Source of the DNA: Ifrita kowaldi
Lineage: Eukaryota; Chordata; Aves; Passeriformes; Cinclosomatidae
Direction of reading: 5' to 3'
Assembly (NCBI GenBank): GCA_013398055.1
Contig: VZRS01012048.1
Span: forward strand, 459,162 to 523,161
DNA length: 64,000 bases
Positions 26,520-41,400 of the stretch are shown here, piece after piece (within the stretch, counting starts at the first letter, position 1; each line of letters begins with the position of its first letter). The position numbers and the translations under genes are program-made. Under the pieces are notes generated by a model that saw only the letters and a program-made list of their open reading frames with translations, made no database searches and was not told the DNA's origin.

Positions 26520-29500
26520 CAGGTAGGTATCCAACCTTCTCCTCCATAATCCATAGATGAATGTCAAACTTTCAAGCAAGGTTACTACAGCAGAATCTGC
26601 AAACTGCTCCCATTGTTAAGTAGAAACATACATTATAGCATCATCATTTTCATACTTCTACAATTTCTTCCTGACTTTTCTTTTTTTCCCCAATAACATG
26701 TTAAAAAGAAACAAGTTATGAGAAAGCCTTAATGAAAGAACAATCTAAAAAATGGCTCTGGCACAAACTCCTGACCAACACTTCACGCTAACTAAAAGTA
26801 TTGGAAGCACTGAAAATGAAAACTGACCTGAAATAGATCAGTCAATCACAGTGGAAATCAAAATGACAGGAGAGCAACAATGACAGTGGTTAAGACTATC
26901 AAAACAAGATGCCCAAAGGGCCTGGCCACAGTCTGGAAGTAGTTACTGAGCATAAGCATTCAGAATGAAATCATCTCATTCCCAATGGCTGAACTGAGTA
27001 GTGACACAATAAATATTTTAAGGCTCAGATTAAACCAGTTCCTAAGAAAGAGGAAGTTGATGTATTCAGGAAACTTTCAACAAGGTTTTAAACATTAGGA
27101 AGGAAGAAGTCTGCTTCTGGCATACTTGAATTTTAGATTTATTTTCTAAAATTAAAAAAAACACTACACATCAGCTAAACTGTGAACATCTCCATACCCT
27201 TACCTAAAAACACAGGAAGATGGCTTGCCACAACTGATTTCAGATGCCTTCTGTCTAGATGCATGTTCTGCCAACATTTCTCAACTAATTTCTGAAGTAT
27301 CAGCTTAGTTTCAAAAGCCATGCTGTATGGAGAGATGAAGAGAGGCCTATATAATGAAGCAAAAAGCTTAATTTATATAATGAAAATTTCTGAGGGGAAA
27401 AACCAAAACCAACTAGGAGAGCCTGCTTCCAAAATAGGGAGTGTTACCTGCAATCCAAATCTCCATTTGCAAAACAAATTGAGACTTTCATGAAGTGCAC
27501 GTACCACAGACACATAGTAGGATTGCTGAGACAGACTAGTTTCAGAACAGCAGCGTTCAGAGACAGGCATGCCCAGAGCATGTCAGAGAGCAAGAGCTGG
27601 AGGTGGCTGAAAGGAGGCATCTTATTGCAAAAGATTTTGTACTACATGAGGTTATCATCTGCCTCCTAAAATAGCCTGCTGGCTGTTTTACTACACTACC
27701 ACATGCTCTAACCACAACTTAAATGCCATCACATGCTCACATTTCATCTGGAACAAATATGTGCAGCCAAGTGATCAGATGATGCACAGATTCAGCATCA
27801 ATGGAGAATGAACTACAGACAGAGCACGAGCCAGAAGCACAGACCCACTGACCTCAAGCACGCTTATTTCCCCCACTGCTTATCAGCTTGGGAGTCTCAT
27901 TTTGCTGTGTGCACACACTTTTTAAAATAAAAATATTAGCAGAAGAAACAGGACAATCCTTGTAGCATTAAATACGTACTAGTAGCCAAAGAAGAAAGAC
28001 TGAGGGGGAATTGATATTCTGACAACAGTCAGAATTTGACTAAGTGTGATTGAACATGTGGAAAAAAACACGGGAGAGGGGGATAAAGATAACACAGAAA
28101 TGCAAGAATGAAAGAAAAAAAGGAAAAAAAGAAATGTTACACCCTTCTAGTAAGAAGGGATTTAATCAGAAATCTCAATTGCTTCCTTAATACACTGTGG
28201 AAAGTGCCAAAAATTAAGAATAAAGGCTTACTCAATTTTCATACAGCTTGTTGAAACTTTCATTTAATTTAGAATCACAAAATGGAAAAAAAGTAATTCT
28301 CAAGTAGTTAGCAGAAATGAACAAGCCCCAAAACCAACACTTCAGGTTTCAACTAGAGTAAATTCATTTCAATACTTCCCTTGCAAAAATTGACTGAAGA
28401 ACACAAAGCTGTATGCAAATCCCTGAGCTACAGCTCCTCCCAAGCATGTCCTTTTTGATCCATAGTTTACCATTTTGATTCCAGCCAGTACAAATACTCT
28501 TTAAAAGCGGGCCTAGGGCTGGGTCTCTCCCTCTCTCGTGCAGGTACCTGCAACAATGTGATGCAGCATCCTCCACCATTTATTAACACTCCTTTTGAAA
28601 GAGCAGGACAGGACTTTATCCAGGAAGCAGGGACAAGCCTCACCACCACCTGCTGTGGTGACCAACCACTCCTGCCCTGGCAGGGCTGGTGGAGCTGCCT
28701 GGGCAGCCAGGGGGCCCCGTATCTTTGGCCAAGGAAGACAGAAAACTGAAGCCAATTTAATGCAACAACCCATAATTTGAGGGCATCCAGCAGCTGCCAG
28801 GCCAGCAGACAAGCCACCTCTCTGAAGGACAGACACCTCAGGCAGAGACATGCAGCACGGGTCTAGCTAAACCATTCCTGCTCAGGATTTGCAAGCCCAC
28901 AGATCAGTGCAAGATTTCAGGAGTAAAATCTCCCAAACTTTCTCTCAAACCACCTTATACTCTTTTCCCTCAGGGGGCCATTAAAGTGAACTCACAGAAA
29001 ACTAATCCAGCAAGTGGAAAGCTTGCTGCAAATTTCATGAGCTAAACCAGTCCAGTATCAGACAAGACCAGCACCTGAGCCAATGCATGGGAGAGAAATA
29101 CCTTATCTGCCAGGGGGACCAAAAAACAAAAAGAAAGAAAACAAACAAAAAAAAACCCCAAACACTCAGCTACAGTCCAGCCACAGCCAATCACTCAGCA
29201 TCATTCGGTAGTAAGTTTCTGCAAGAAATTCAAACTTAACATTTATGGGAATATCTATAAAAATTTCCACATTCCAAACTAATAAAAGATGCCCTCTAGC
29301 AGGTTACAAGCAACCACAAAAATTCAATCCACACCAATTCTGCTTACTCATAGTAATGCCTGGGGATTCAATCTGAAAGAAATAAGGATAACTTCCTTCG
29401 AGAAACTAGCTATTGCAAGAATTTGATCGTTCTAATTCATCAGCTGATGGGCTTGGGTAGCCAAGCTGACAAGGGCAGCTAGAGGTGATACTATGAGCAG

Positions 29501-30814
29501 TCAGGCCCAACAGTTTATCTTAATTCCTTCTTAACAGCCTCATCTCCACAGTCCAGGGTTCTTCCAGCCTCACCACCTGCCCCACTGCAGACGCCTTAAT
29601 TTCAGTGCCCTCTCCAAAACACAACTGCTCCCACTCCAACTTTCACAGAACAGAGTCCTCAGTCCAGCCTCTCACTGGCAACACACACTGCCTCACCAGG
29701 GCTGCCTGGGCCCTGATCCAGCATCCTGATCCAGCAAGCAGGTCCTGGGTTTCCTACAGCCACACACTGAACACAGCAAGCCTCAGCCACCATCGGATCA
29801 ATGGTAACCATACAGGGACACCCTAATCCTATCACCTGCATGCAGGCACCCAATGCTGAGGAGTCCAGGCCCGTAGTAGTTGATGCCCTGTAGGGTCAGG
29901 AATGTCTGTCCACAGGCACAAGAGCTTGGGACCTCTGGTGGAAGACTCAGGTATGCTACCTTGTCCTTTTACAAGTAACAACAGTTCAGTGACTGGCAAA
30001 GATTGTTTTGGTGTGAGCTCTTTTGCTAATGTAACTGCTGCTCCTCGACAGCAAGGATTTCTAGCAGGATTTATCCCATACACTCCTCCAAGCAGCATCT
30101 AGGGATGCCATCTGTGGAACCAGGACAAGCACTTAAAAATCAGTGACAGCCTATTCAGGCCCAAAACCTGCATCTCAGATTTGCCAATAAGGAGGAATAG
30201 AGAAAGGCAAATATTACATTGTAATACTTTGCCAAGGTTTTTTTCCAACAGTTTGACTCAGGGACTATCTGCATCTAAAGGTCTCAAACGGATTTTTTTT
30301 TAGATTTCTTTAGTCACTTCACAATTTCAGCTTCTACAAAAACCCATAGAAATCATTTGCACAGCATTACAGGGTGAAGAATCACATACTTTCATTTGTT
30401 ACGATCTTGCCAATTTTTTCTTAGTAACCCTTAGTAACCTGTGCAAGGAGAAATAGCAAACAACCTTTCCACTTTCTCCATACTGCCTGTTACCAAGATT
30501 ATATCGACCTCACATACTCATCTCTTCTGTTGACAGAAGAGACAATTTATCTGCACCTCACACAGACTCAATTCCTTCATTTTCTTGTAACAAGTTGTGT
30601 TAAGTCTTGAAATGGCAGACTACTCCATTTCCTTTAAATACAGCATTTCTCCTGGGCACTGCTGTAAATATAACTCATCTTGATGCTACAATTCACAGAA
30701 TAGTAAGTGACCAAGCACAGCATCTTTGTGATTTGCCAGGACTCCATGACACCTGTCAGTAAAAGAACTCAGACACTAAATTGAAATTTTAACTGCAGTG
30801 AGCAACATAATACT

Positions 30815-32265
30815 TGGCACAGCCTCAGCAGCAGAGGAGTGGAAGGCAGCAAACATGAACCAAGCCTTTAAAGATCAAGTAAGGAAAGAAGGGAAGAGAT
30901 CCAGAGATCTATAGACCAGTAAACCAAATGCCTAAGCCTGGTAAATTGATAAAAGCTTTAATAATAAAAAAAAAAACCCAATAAAAAACCAAAAACAGAA
31001 TTCATGATGTTTGCATAAATAGGGAAATAGAAGAGAATTAACATTGCTTTGGTAGAAGGAAGTAGTGTTTCCAAAATGCTTGCATGCATCTTGAAGCAAT
31101 TAGCCAAACATAGGATTGTTCAGTTAATATATCATATCTGAATATCCTTTGAAAAGACAGCACAGCAAGGGTTGGTTTTATTTTAAACAAAGGTAATTTG
31201 AGCTACGAGACTCCTCTTGAAGATTCAGAAGTGCTGCAGAAGAAACAAACAACAGCTGTAGACAAACAACTGGGTTTCGCTATGAAGGGAGTATCAAAAG
31301 TGACCCATAGAGATCCAACTTGGGAGCCACATTACCCAACAAAATGTACCCACAATTTCACAAAAGGCATGAAGAGAGAACTTTGATGAGGATATGAAAT
31401 TATTTGAATTAGTCAAAACTTGAACTCACAGCAAAGAGCCACCATACAATGTCTTCAATGGCCAAACATTAAAGTGGGGGATGAAATCCAGTGCCAACAA
31501 ATGCAAAACCTACCCCAAGGCAAAATAATAGGGAAAAAAACCCCAAACTCCATCATTCTGCTACTTGAGCAGAAATGAGTTCTCAATTAGCTATTCACAC
31601 TGGCAAGTAAAAGACGACAGTGAGGTAACAACTTCAGATCAACAATCAGCCAAGCCATGAAGTCCAAGAAAAACAATACTGGAAAATTAGAAAAGACAGA
31701 GGCAACAAACAGACTTTTTTACTATTTCCATAGTATTTCTGTAGCCTAAATACAGCTGTGGTTCACTATGATACTACAAAACAAGAAAGGGTACAGAGAT
31801 ATAAACTGTTTAAACCTACTGAATCAATGCAACGGTATTCACATGAGGAAAAAAGTAAACTGAACATACTCATCTTGGAAAGAGATGGGATGTAGTGCAG
31901 GACCCTAATGCCATATGAACTTACATATAGCATGGAGAACATCTCTGACACAAAAACAAAAGCACCCACTGCTAACAGCTGCAGCAGCTGAGCAAACCAA
32001 AGGAAACTATTATGCATAATTTAGACATGGAATTTACTGCCATGGGATGCTGTGAAGGTAAAGAGAGCTCAAAAAAGAGAGCTTTAGAAAGCTATTTAAA
32101 TAAGCCATAGAAGGAGGTCCATTGAGCTGTTAAATATACAGGGATACATCCCTGATTCCACAAGCAGCTCCTCAGCTATGGGCTGACAGAAGCTGGGAAG
32201 ATTTAACAGAAGGCATCAGGCTCTATTTTTATCAGGTCGTCTGGGATTTTACCTTTTCTTCCACG
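30815..32265 (+). mobile_element. Degenerate CR1/L3-type LINE, reverse-transcriptase end to 3' region
   Basis: Several blocks occur in the order expected of an old CR1/L3-type LINE on the plus strand. Near 30.83-30.95 kb, a segment like the RT region (AGTGGAAGGCAGC, then GAGATCCAGAGATCTATAGA and CCAGTAAACC). Near 31.47 kb, AAATCCAGTGCCAACAAATG, like the late RT segment. Near 31.85 kb, CTCATCTTGGAAAGAGATGG, and near 32.03 kb, TGGAATTTACTGCCATGGGA, followed by a 3'-UTR-like stretch. The spacing, about 1.45 kb, suits this part of a LINE. Stops and frameshifts are numerous, so it is dead. The family assignment rests on recalled consensus sequences. Confidence 0.65.
31198..31386 (+). pseudogene. 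Open frame inside the old LINE (no functional product)
   Basis: A 62-codon open frame lies within the degenerate LINE. It carries no intact reverse-transcriptase motif and is best read as a chance open remnant. Confidence 0.4.
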
Positions 32266-35200
32266 CAACGACTACAGACCCGCATCTCACAAGATAAGGT
32301 AAGCTAACCTTTGATCTGAACTTGCATAGTTATCCTTGGCAGTTATCAAATGACCATTGAAGACAGTAAAACTATTCCTACATTTTTAATGCCCAAAACC
32401 AAGTTAGGGAAAAGAGGCTTTTTATGCTAGCATAGTTACTACAAAAAAACCTCTGTAAAACACTGCTTGAGTAACAGTAATTAGCATTTATTCCCCACAT
32501 TCTCAAAACCATGCACCAAATTTTGTTTCACAATTATTACAGGACTTAAAATCCAAGCTAAGCAATTAAATTGTCATATTGGACAATACAGAAATATTAT
32601 GGCAGGAGTTACCTCTGAGATGATTGAAAGAATATTTTACCTAGTTCAGTCTAACTGCACCATGTTACTCCAATGGTCAATGCTGCCCCCATGCCTCCCA
32701 CAGGTGTACCCCCCATACCTCTCCAGTGTGGGATCCGGTCACAGATCACAGAATCATGGGGTGAGTCACAAAAAGTGGCAGGGCTGTGTCTAAGACTGTG
32801 GACTATTGGGATTACCTGATGTCACATGAGCTGTCCACAGTCACAGCAAAAGACGGGCAACACACCTTGTTCACCACCAAGAGAGGCAAACACTGTAAAT
32901 GCTAATACCACTAAATGCACCACCTAAACACTGACATAACTTTGCACCACTTCAAAATTAGCTAGCAATTATGTCCAGGCTTAAATGATAGCAAGGAGAT
33001 TAGCAAGAAGAAATAGCTCCAAATATCACTATACCAATATGTTAAAGTTACGGCACAGAAGTAACATTTCATTATAAAAAATTCATGTGATAACTCCCAC
33101 GTGCTAATGTATCTCCCCACTTAATCTTTGCTATTTAAATACCACAAAAAAGTCAGCCTTAGTCTAGAAGAACAAGTTATGGATTATTATACTGACCCAT
33201 CTTCGCAGTTGATACTGTGGAGTTGAAGTTGATACTAATGGGATTTCTGTGGGAGGCTCACAATTTTCAAATATGCAACGTCAAGTTTGCTGAGTTAAGG
33301 ATGAGGCCTCAAGTATAACTGAAACCCCTACAGGGAAGCATTTAAAACTGAAACTATCATTTACATAATATTTTCAGATAAAAGGATACCAACCAAACCA
33401 CATGGATCTACAGCATCCTCAGAAACACTGGAATTCATCACTGTAAAGCCACAAATGGCTGTAACGCTGGTATTTAGCTCAAGTCTCAGAACAAGCCAAA
33501 GAGCACATTTTCAGATTATTATTTCCATTACACTCCCCAAAAATCCCATGCAAAAGTCCTGCTGAGATCACTAATGTGACTAAGATCAGTCTCAAGACTT
33601 TTTAACTGTGACACCAAAGCAGAGAACCAGTTATTTATAACAGCACTGGAAATCTAACTTCTACAAGACATGCAAACTGCAAAACATACTGATCTATTGA
33701 CACAGAATATGCCAGTGCAACGAAATAGAAAAGGAAAAGGCCGTTTATTAAAAGCAGTAGCTACTTTTCAGTGATCACAAAGATCCACCCTCAGAGGAGC
33801 ACACTCAGAGGTGCTCTGCGCATGGCAAAAGGAAGCATCACATCCTGTATGGATAACAGAGTAAAATGCACCATTCCAGAAACAGGTTAAAAAGTTAAGC
33901 AAATCTCTCCAATTGGATGCTCCAGAAGCATTTAGAAATGCAAAGACATGGTGCCAACAACGTTTCAAACAAACTGGAATTGCTTAAAAATCTTCAGCAA
34001 AGTTATCGAAAAATGTTATCTTTACTAAGAATGGTACTGCCAGCACCTTATCTTTATGGATGACATCATCAAGAAAGCGACTTGTGTTCCACAACCCAAA
34101 ACAAAAAAAATTTCACCTTCTGTGGGTGAGAAACCCTTTAAAATACACTGCAAGAAACAATGCAAAGCTAACAAAGCACAAGTTAGGACAATATTGAAGT
34201 TTTCCAACAGATCACAACTCCTAGTGAACAATATCAAGAGAACACTCTGTTTAACCTCTAATTAGTAACAGTAGCTCTGGAAATAAACATACAGTTTTAA
34301 AAAATCTGACACAAAGTAACCATTAAAAAGTACTTCTCATTCGTTAAGAACTGACTGAATATGCTTCTTCTGTATTATCAATCTGCCAAGCAAAATTTGT
34401 TTTGCCCAAGCCTTTGCCAGGCTTCCAGAAGAGCCTGCACTATTTTGCCCAATACAACACACCTGATATAAAACAATACATGCACACTGCACACATACAG
34501 TACATACTACTCATATTTGTGCCCTGCAACGTACTCAGTTTCAGGGTACCCCAACAATAAATCCACCCCTGAAGACTGTGCTCAAAGCTTGCAGCAATGG
34601 TTTCCACACTACCTTTTACATGCAATTCCTTTCAGACAGACATTCAAACCATCATCCCACACTTCAAGCCACCTTTTAAAATGGAGTTAAGCCATAATGC
34701 AATGGATCGTACCAAAGCAATTCAAGTCCTGCTTCATGGCAATTCACCACCCTAAAGCCCATGACTCCAGTGCTTCCTGAACAATTTAACTTCCAGAGTA
34801 CTAGAAGCCACTGGGCCTTGCATCATAGAAGTCTCTCCTGCCCAGTGCCACCCCAGCTAATGGCCAAGGTATTCTGTCAAAAACTCTTCAGACCATGAGA
34901 GCAGGTGAGCAGCTGTGCTCTCTCCAAGTTGCTTGAGAGCAAGTTGTCTGAACGTCAAACAAGCCACAGCTCACTGCCTGTGAGGAGGCTGCATCTGCTT
35001 GCATAAATTCCCTCAGAGAGGTTTTTTAAAAGACAGGAAAACAAAGGAGGAGAGAGTTTCATGCTGTGATTTCACGTCCTTCATTAACTCGCAAGAAGGG
35101 CACCCAAGGCTTCCTCTTTTGGACTACAAAGCCTCCCGATTCTACACAAGAAAAAGAAATGCACAAAGATGAAAAAGTTGTCTTAATATTAAAATCAGAA

Positions 35201-35440
35201 TTATTATTTCAAACAAACCTCAGTATATCTCACTTCAAGCATCACCACAGTTACCTGAGGGTAGACACTGTCATGAAAATATAATTATTTCCCTTGGGTA
35301 GTTTATCTAGTGAAACTTTTAGTATTCAGTAGGTAGTGAGGACACTCCTTGATGAGACCTGCCTTAACTACTACTAAGAGCAGATTGAACTTGAGAACAA
35401 TTACAGGCAGCAATTAGGCAGAATTCAATCCAGCTTCAGC

Positions 35441-35464
35441 ACTTCACTACTTCAGTAGTGAAGT
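35441..35464. repeat. Short perfect inverted repeat
   Basis: ACTTCACTAC and GTAGTGAAGT form a 10-bp perfect stem with a TTCA loop. It is too short for a microRNA precursor and has no recognised function. Confidence 0.8.
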
Positions 35465-38400
35465 AAAACAATTAAGACCATATTTGAAGGACTAAGCACT
35501 GCAGTACATCCCCTCCAGCAGTTCAAGTCTCTTAAGAGGCACGAGTAGAGGTCTGACAAGCTTTACCTCCAAGAGAAAGCAACTGCCCAATTCAAATGAT
35601 GTGAAACAAAACCTACACCCAGAAACGAGGGAGAGCATGGCAGACAAAGAATGACACAGTCAGTAGTAAGTTTCACCTAAATTTAGGAAACTATTTGTCA
35701 GATGTCTGGGTCAATGCTGTCTTTTTTTGTATCCCTAAAGACTTGATCCCACCCACCACAGGTCTTCCTCTGGAGAGGCTTCTGTTGTTGACCATAAAAT
35801 AAGCCTCTCCATAATTAACTTTAGCTGGGATCCATGAGACAGTGCTGAAGCCAAGAGAAGGGAAAGGAAAGGGTAGTGTTACAGAGACCTGCAACCTTTG
35901 CAAAACCCTCTTGCTTTAACTACACTCTCAGCTACAAAGTTGCACTCTCCCTTCCCATTAGTTTTTGAGCCCATCATCCACTTTGCTGTAACAAACTGAA
36001 CTGGCTGCAAACTAAGTCAATCCAAGCTTTTTTCCTGGAGTAGTTCTCCGCGTTTCAAGCACCTGACCAGCAACAGAGCTGCAGTAAGCAGTTGGAACAG
36101 ACAGAAAAATACTTGTCTTTTCAACCAGAGACAGCACCAACCTTGGAAACATCAGAAATCAGGGTTAGACAGCTGATGCTAAGCTAGGAATGACAGGAGT
36201 GAAGAAACAGAGGCAAGTCACCTAGGAAAACATTGCAGAAAGGAAGATCAGAATTCAAAACACAAGTGGAAAAACAGAGCCAACAAGAAAGAATGGGAGA
36301 GGAGAAACAAACAGTTACTAAGAACTTGGTGTCGAAGCCAAGTCATATCATCCCTCTGCTATCAACACTTAGAAAACACAGCAGTTGAGAACATGCCCGT
36401 CTCTTCCCAGCTCAGCACAGAGCAGAAACCTGAGCTTACCACCACTGGCAGATAAGCTGACAGCTCAGGTGCAGAGGCTGATCTGGAGACACAGCAGATC
36501 TCCCACACATCACCAAGCTGCCACAGAGAAATTTCTTTCTCCCTACTTTTTTTGAAGTCTAGGATCGCCTAAAGATGATCTACATATTCACTGTACAATA
36601 ATCTATCCTCCCACTTCATGCCAGCCCCAACTCTTTCTTGACCTCCAAAAGGTCAATTTGGTAGGAAAGAAAGCAGGTTAGTAGGGTTACTTCTACCAGC
36701 TGACCTTCCTGCACCATCTCACCTTGGAGTCTGCCAAGCATCCATGCCAGATGATGGATGGGCAAGAAATACGCAGGTGATAGCATGTGTCACTGCCGCT
36801 CTACTGCCACAGTGGTTTATCTGCCCTAGGACCACAGCCTGGCTTCAGCCTGCTCTGCCTTATGTTTGCACTCACAGCTCCAATTGAGGCCCAGAGGAGC
36901 TGTGTCAAACCATGGACACTTGAGGCTGCAGCTCAAGCACCGTGAAACAAGGGTAACACCACTCCTTCAGAAACCAAACCAAAAAAAGTATTGTGGAAAG
37001 CACTACATCCACACAACAGCTACTAATTCTGCCTCCAAACTAATACTTAAATCCAAGAAAAGTCTGAGACCATCCAATGAACAAAGGAAGAGCAATGAAC
37101 AGCTTTCCAGCTGGAACCAGGCAAGGTTCCTAGAAAAAACTGAGCAATTACTGATTTAGCACAATGCACATACAGAGGAGGCCCAATAACACTTTTTGCG
37201 TTTGGCATAGCAATTTCTTGGTCAAAGCCTCAGTAACATCCACATCAAAAATGGAATTGAGCAAAGTGTGGTACACAAAAGTTAAGTCTATGGTTCTTCT
37301 AGTCTTGCAATGCTTTTACAATACAAAGATAAGTATTACACTTACCTATTTTAAACTAAACTAATACAAAAGCTGGTTTATTTACACGTGTGCAAAACAA
37401 CCCCAAATTTTGAGTATGTCAATTGAGGACAACAGACTGCAAAATTTTAAGTTACAATAGTTCTCATTTCTACCTCAAAGTGTACTTTCCCAAGACCTGA
37501 GATTTTTTTGAGTGCTTTAAAGGCACATGTACATTCTTCTGCATTTGCTGACAACAGCTACAAATAAAATTACACTCATTCACTTAGGTTTGAATGCTAT
37601 AGTGACATTTGAAAATTACATACCTCTAGCAAGAAATATTAACAAAAAAAAAATTAGAGATAATCCATCTCAAAAAGCAAGTACAGGCAGGAAAGAAACC
37701 AACTAGCTGACTGGCATACTCAAAACTGCTGAGCCCTCCAAGCCAACTAATTAACTTAGGCCATAAATAATACGTAGATGTGGTCAATTTAACTATCAGC
37801 AGTTTACAATATCAAAGTCAGGTAATTACTACAACTTTATATCTTAACAATGAAGAATTGCTGTTTCAGTTTTATTGCCAAGTACAGAAAATAACGTTAG
37901 CTGCATTTATCCATGAAGGTTATCTTTTGCAAAATGTTCATGTGACACCAGGGTGAAGAACTAGCCTAAGGCAAAGGGTGTGAAAATGCATTTTCTTGTA
38001 ATTTATTTTATGCTGCTACAAGCCCACAGGGTGGATGGATTTAAATGGCCTATTCAAATAATGATTAGATTAGTACAGATTAACATCCTGTTCCATGTTT
38101 GTAATTCAAACACTTTCCTAAACATTTGGCATCAATCTTTAGGGGGAAAAAAAGTGAGCGATTACCCTATCTCCACACACTTAAATACTTTAACATATAT
38201 GACTTAAATGCTTTAACAACAAAGACTTTGATCAAACAACAAAATATGATGAACTGTCACGATTTCTGCAGAGGCTTGCTTTTAGACAAAACATGGTAAT
38301 TGCTTAAAGTGCACGTTTTGAAGGCACTCCATGAAGCTAATAAACATATAGAACATGAAAAAAAAAAAAAGCACTTCAATACGTTTGGACAGAAAACCAG

Positions 38401-41400
38401 TTAATTTCACAAGTAGGAATCTTTGTGCCTGATGATTTAAAACCAAGTGCTTCCAGGCACTTTCTGCTAAGAGACTTAAGAATCACGAACTGACTTTTTC
38501 TTACCTCATTTTTATTCATTAATTAAGTGAACAAGTGGGGGGAGTGTGATAAATCCCACCTCCTCTCCCAGTCTCTTTGCTTTGTACTGACTGAATGAAC
38601 TCAAAACATTTGAATAATAGACTGCTCCAGTTAAAAAGTATGTAAAGGTCTATTTATTTTAGATTGGGTTGCTGCTGTCAAAGGAGGATGTCCCAGACTC
38701 CTCCCTTCTCCTCTGTGCCAGTTCTGAGGGTCAGTTACACTGGAAGAAAAATCTAACCCACAGATTGGCAGGGAAGCAATGAACAGCTCTTTGGGAGTCT
38801 GTCAGATCATCTAAAAATAAAACAAGATGTTTCTGCTTGTATTTCTTTAGAAATAAACATGAAACAATGTAAATTCATCTAGATGGTGTAAAAGCAATAC
38901 ACAGGCAGTACACACTTGCTGCCAGAGTTTATAACTCTGTCAGGAAAGTAAAACATGGAACTGACAGATGCCTCGCTAGGGGTGCTTCCATTGCAACTCA
39001 CATTGATCTGAACCAGTGTTCTGGCCATGCTCAGTCACTGCCAGGCAGGAGGGCAATGGGAAAACAGATACCTGCAGTACCTATTCTTGAAATTTTTCAG
39101 AGGGGAACGGAAAGAAGCGGGGGGGGGGAGGGGGAAACAGGAGAGATAATTTAATTAAAGCTAGGGCAGTGGTTTGGTTTGCAGCAGTACCTGCCTAGGA
39201 GAACTGCTTTTGTTGGCACTTCCAGCCAACACTCTCCTAAAAACATCGTGCAAAACAGCCTAGGGACTGCTGTAAAGCAAGAATAGACATCACATTGAGA
39301 AGACTTGATCAGGCAGGAATTTTGCAAGTTATCTAACAAGCATATATCTGGCAAAAACTATCAAGCATATCATCACCACATTCTCGCTAACCATCACTAG
39401 TCCTCTGTCTGATAACAAGTCTTCTGCCCTCCTCAAGGAAAATATGTCTGGGGGTAGAAAATAAGAGTGGAGAGCATGGGAATAATTAAAAAAAAAATCT
39501 AGATATTAAAAAAAAAAAAAAAATCACTCAGCACTAGCATGAGAGGGTCTGTGAAGATGCCCTTCATAAACACGAAGTACATCAGCTAGTAACAGCATAT
39601 ATTTGTTTTTGGGTTCCCCCACCTCTAGTTTTTCCTTTATTTCACAACTTAAGGCAACTGCACTAGTACCTTTCAAAGGGCTGGTGAAGCAAGCAGCATC
39701 AAGGATTTGTATCAAAGGAGCTTGGTTCAGTATTTAATGTTTTATTTGTAAATCGGACTCAAAAGCAACTGCTACTTAACAATTCCTAAACACTCTATTC
39801 AAAGAAGTATGACTAACAACAGTCAAAAAACTGGAAGTCTATGACTTCAGCTGAAGTTTGGGCGGAAAAGAATAAATCAGGATTTCATCTGCTAAAAATG
39901 AGCCTCTAGCCCCAGCCCTTTAGAAAGCAAATGGTACCCCAAGAATGCTTCACCCTCTCCCTGCTGGCCCACTCACACACAGGCTCCCAGCAAAAGCTGC
40001 CAGCAGGGCAGAGCCACCTCAGGACACCACTCAGGCAGACAGCCCTGCACCAGAAGGAATACCCCTCTTCTGTTCCAGGCACCAGTGCTCAGGCTCGTGT
40101 ATTTGCACTTGGCCCACAAGATGGCACTGACAGAAAAACTTTGCTCCCTCTTTTTTCCTCTCTCCCTGCCTCTCGCTGTCACCAGGCTCACCAATGGCCC
40201 TAAACTGATTCAGAGAAGGACTGCCACCTACTGAAACACCACATCATTTTCCCACATAGCTGATTTTCCCTCCTCACCTGCCCCCAAGTTACCCAACCAG
40301 CTGGATCCTGCTGGCTTCATCCAAGAGGCAGAGTATAAGGCACACAGCTGAAGGCAGCTTATTTTCAGTAACAGAAGCCCGAGGTTTTCAGCACTATAAT
40401 TTTCCCCATTACCTAGAATTTTTCAGTATTTCCTGAAAAGCTGAAAGACCTGAGAAAAGCTAGCAGTGTCAAAAACAAAATACTGCTCCTCACACAGGCA
40501 GGCTCCAGCTCCCAGTAATACTGACAGGACCAACTCAGCATCAGATGAAACACCTGAACACAGTTAACTATAGTAAAATAGAGGGCTCAAGCTGAAACAT
40601 GCAAGTGCTAGAGCCATTTGTGTATTCAGCTGAGCACAGTAAGATAAATCCCCTTAAGGAAATGGAGAAATCACCATATGCTAATATTTCTTTTCCTTTT
40701 AATTAGAGCAAGGTGCTTTTCACTCTCATCAACACCATCTTTCAAAAATCAAGCCTGTGAAAACTACTCTCCACAGCAGAATGCGTATCACCTTTCCCAC
40801 ACATGCCAAGATATTTACATGCAAGCAGAAGTCAGGAACAGTTGCAAAGCTGGAAGCACTTAAGAAATCAGAGCAACTCACAAAAGACCTATATTTGGTA
40901 CTTCATCATTTACAGACAACTGAAGTCATTTACGTTGACTCTTAAGTTCAAAGTAAAATCAAAAGATTCTGGTGAGATGACAGTAAACAAAAGCAGCAGC
41001 CTGCTTTGCCAGGCTGGACTCTCTTCTGCATAGTCCTCATTTGAGGTAAGCTTCAAAGCAACTGCTCTGCCAGAATTCCTCCCTTGCCAAAATGATGCAA
41101 CACAGTCATTGTCACAAGAGGAGAAAGTTTTCCAGGTGCCTGCAGAGATTGAGCACTGCCATCTCACATACTGCAGGATGCACTTCAGCTCTGAGGACCT
41201 TCTTAGTCCAAAAGCGCACATTAAAAAAACATGACGTTATGTCATAAAGGTCTGTGGGTACTCAAGTTTTCTTCACACCACCTATAACCTATTTTGTATA
41301 TTTTTTGTTTTTCCTCTGTCACACACACGCTTGGGAAACAATCTGACTCCTAATAACAAAGTAAATGTGTTCAGTATACACAAGTGTAGTTGTATAGTGC

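Noticed and set aside
32740..32790. Possible reversed CR1 tail (CACAGAATCATGG)
   Set aside because: Only the short tail-like word matches; the CR1 body that should follow on the right is not recognisable.
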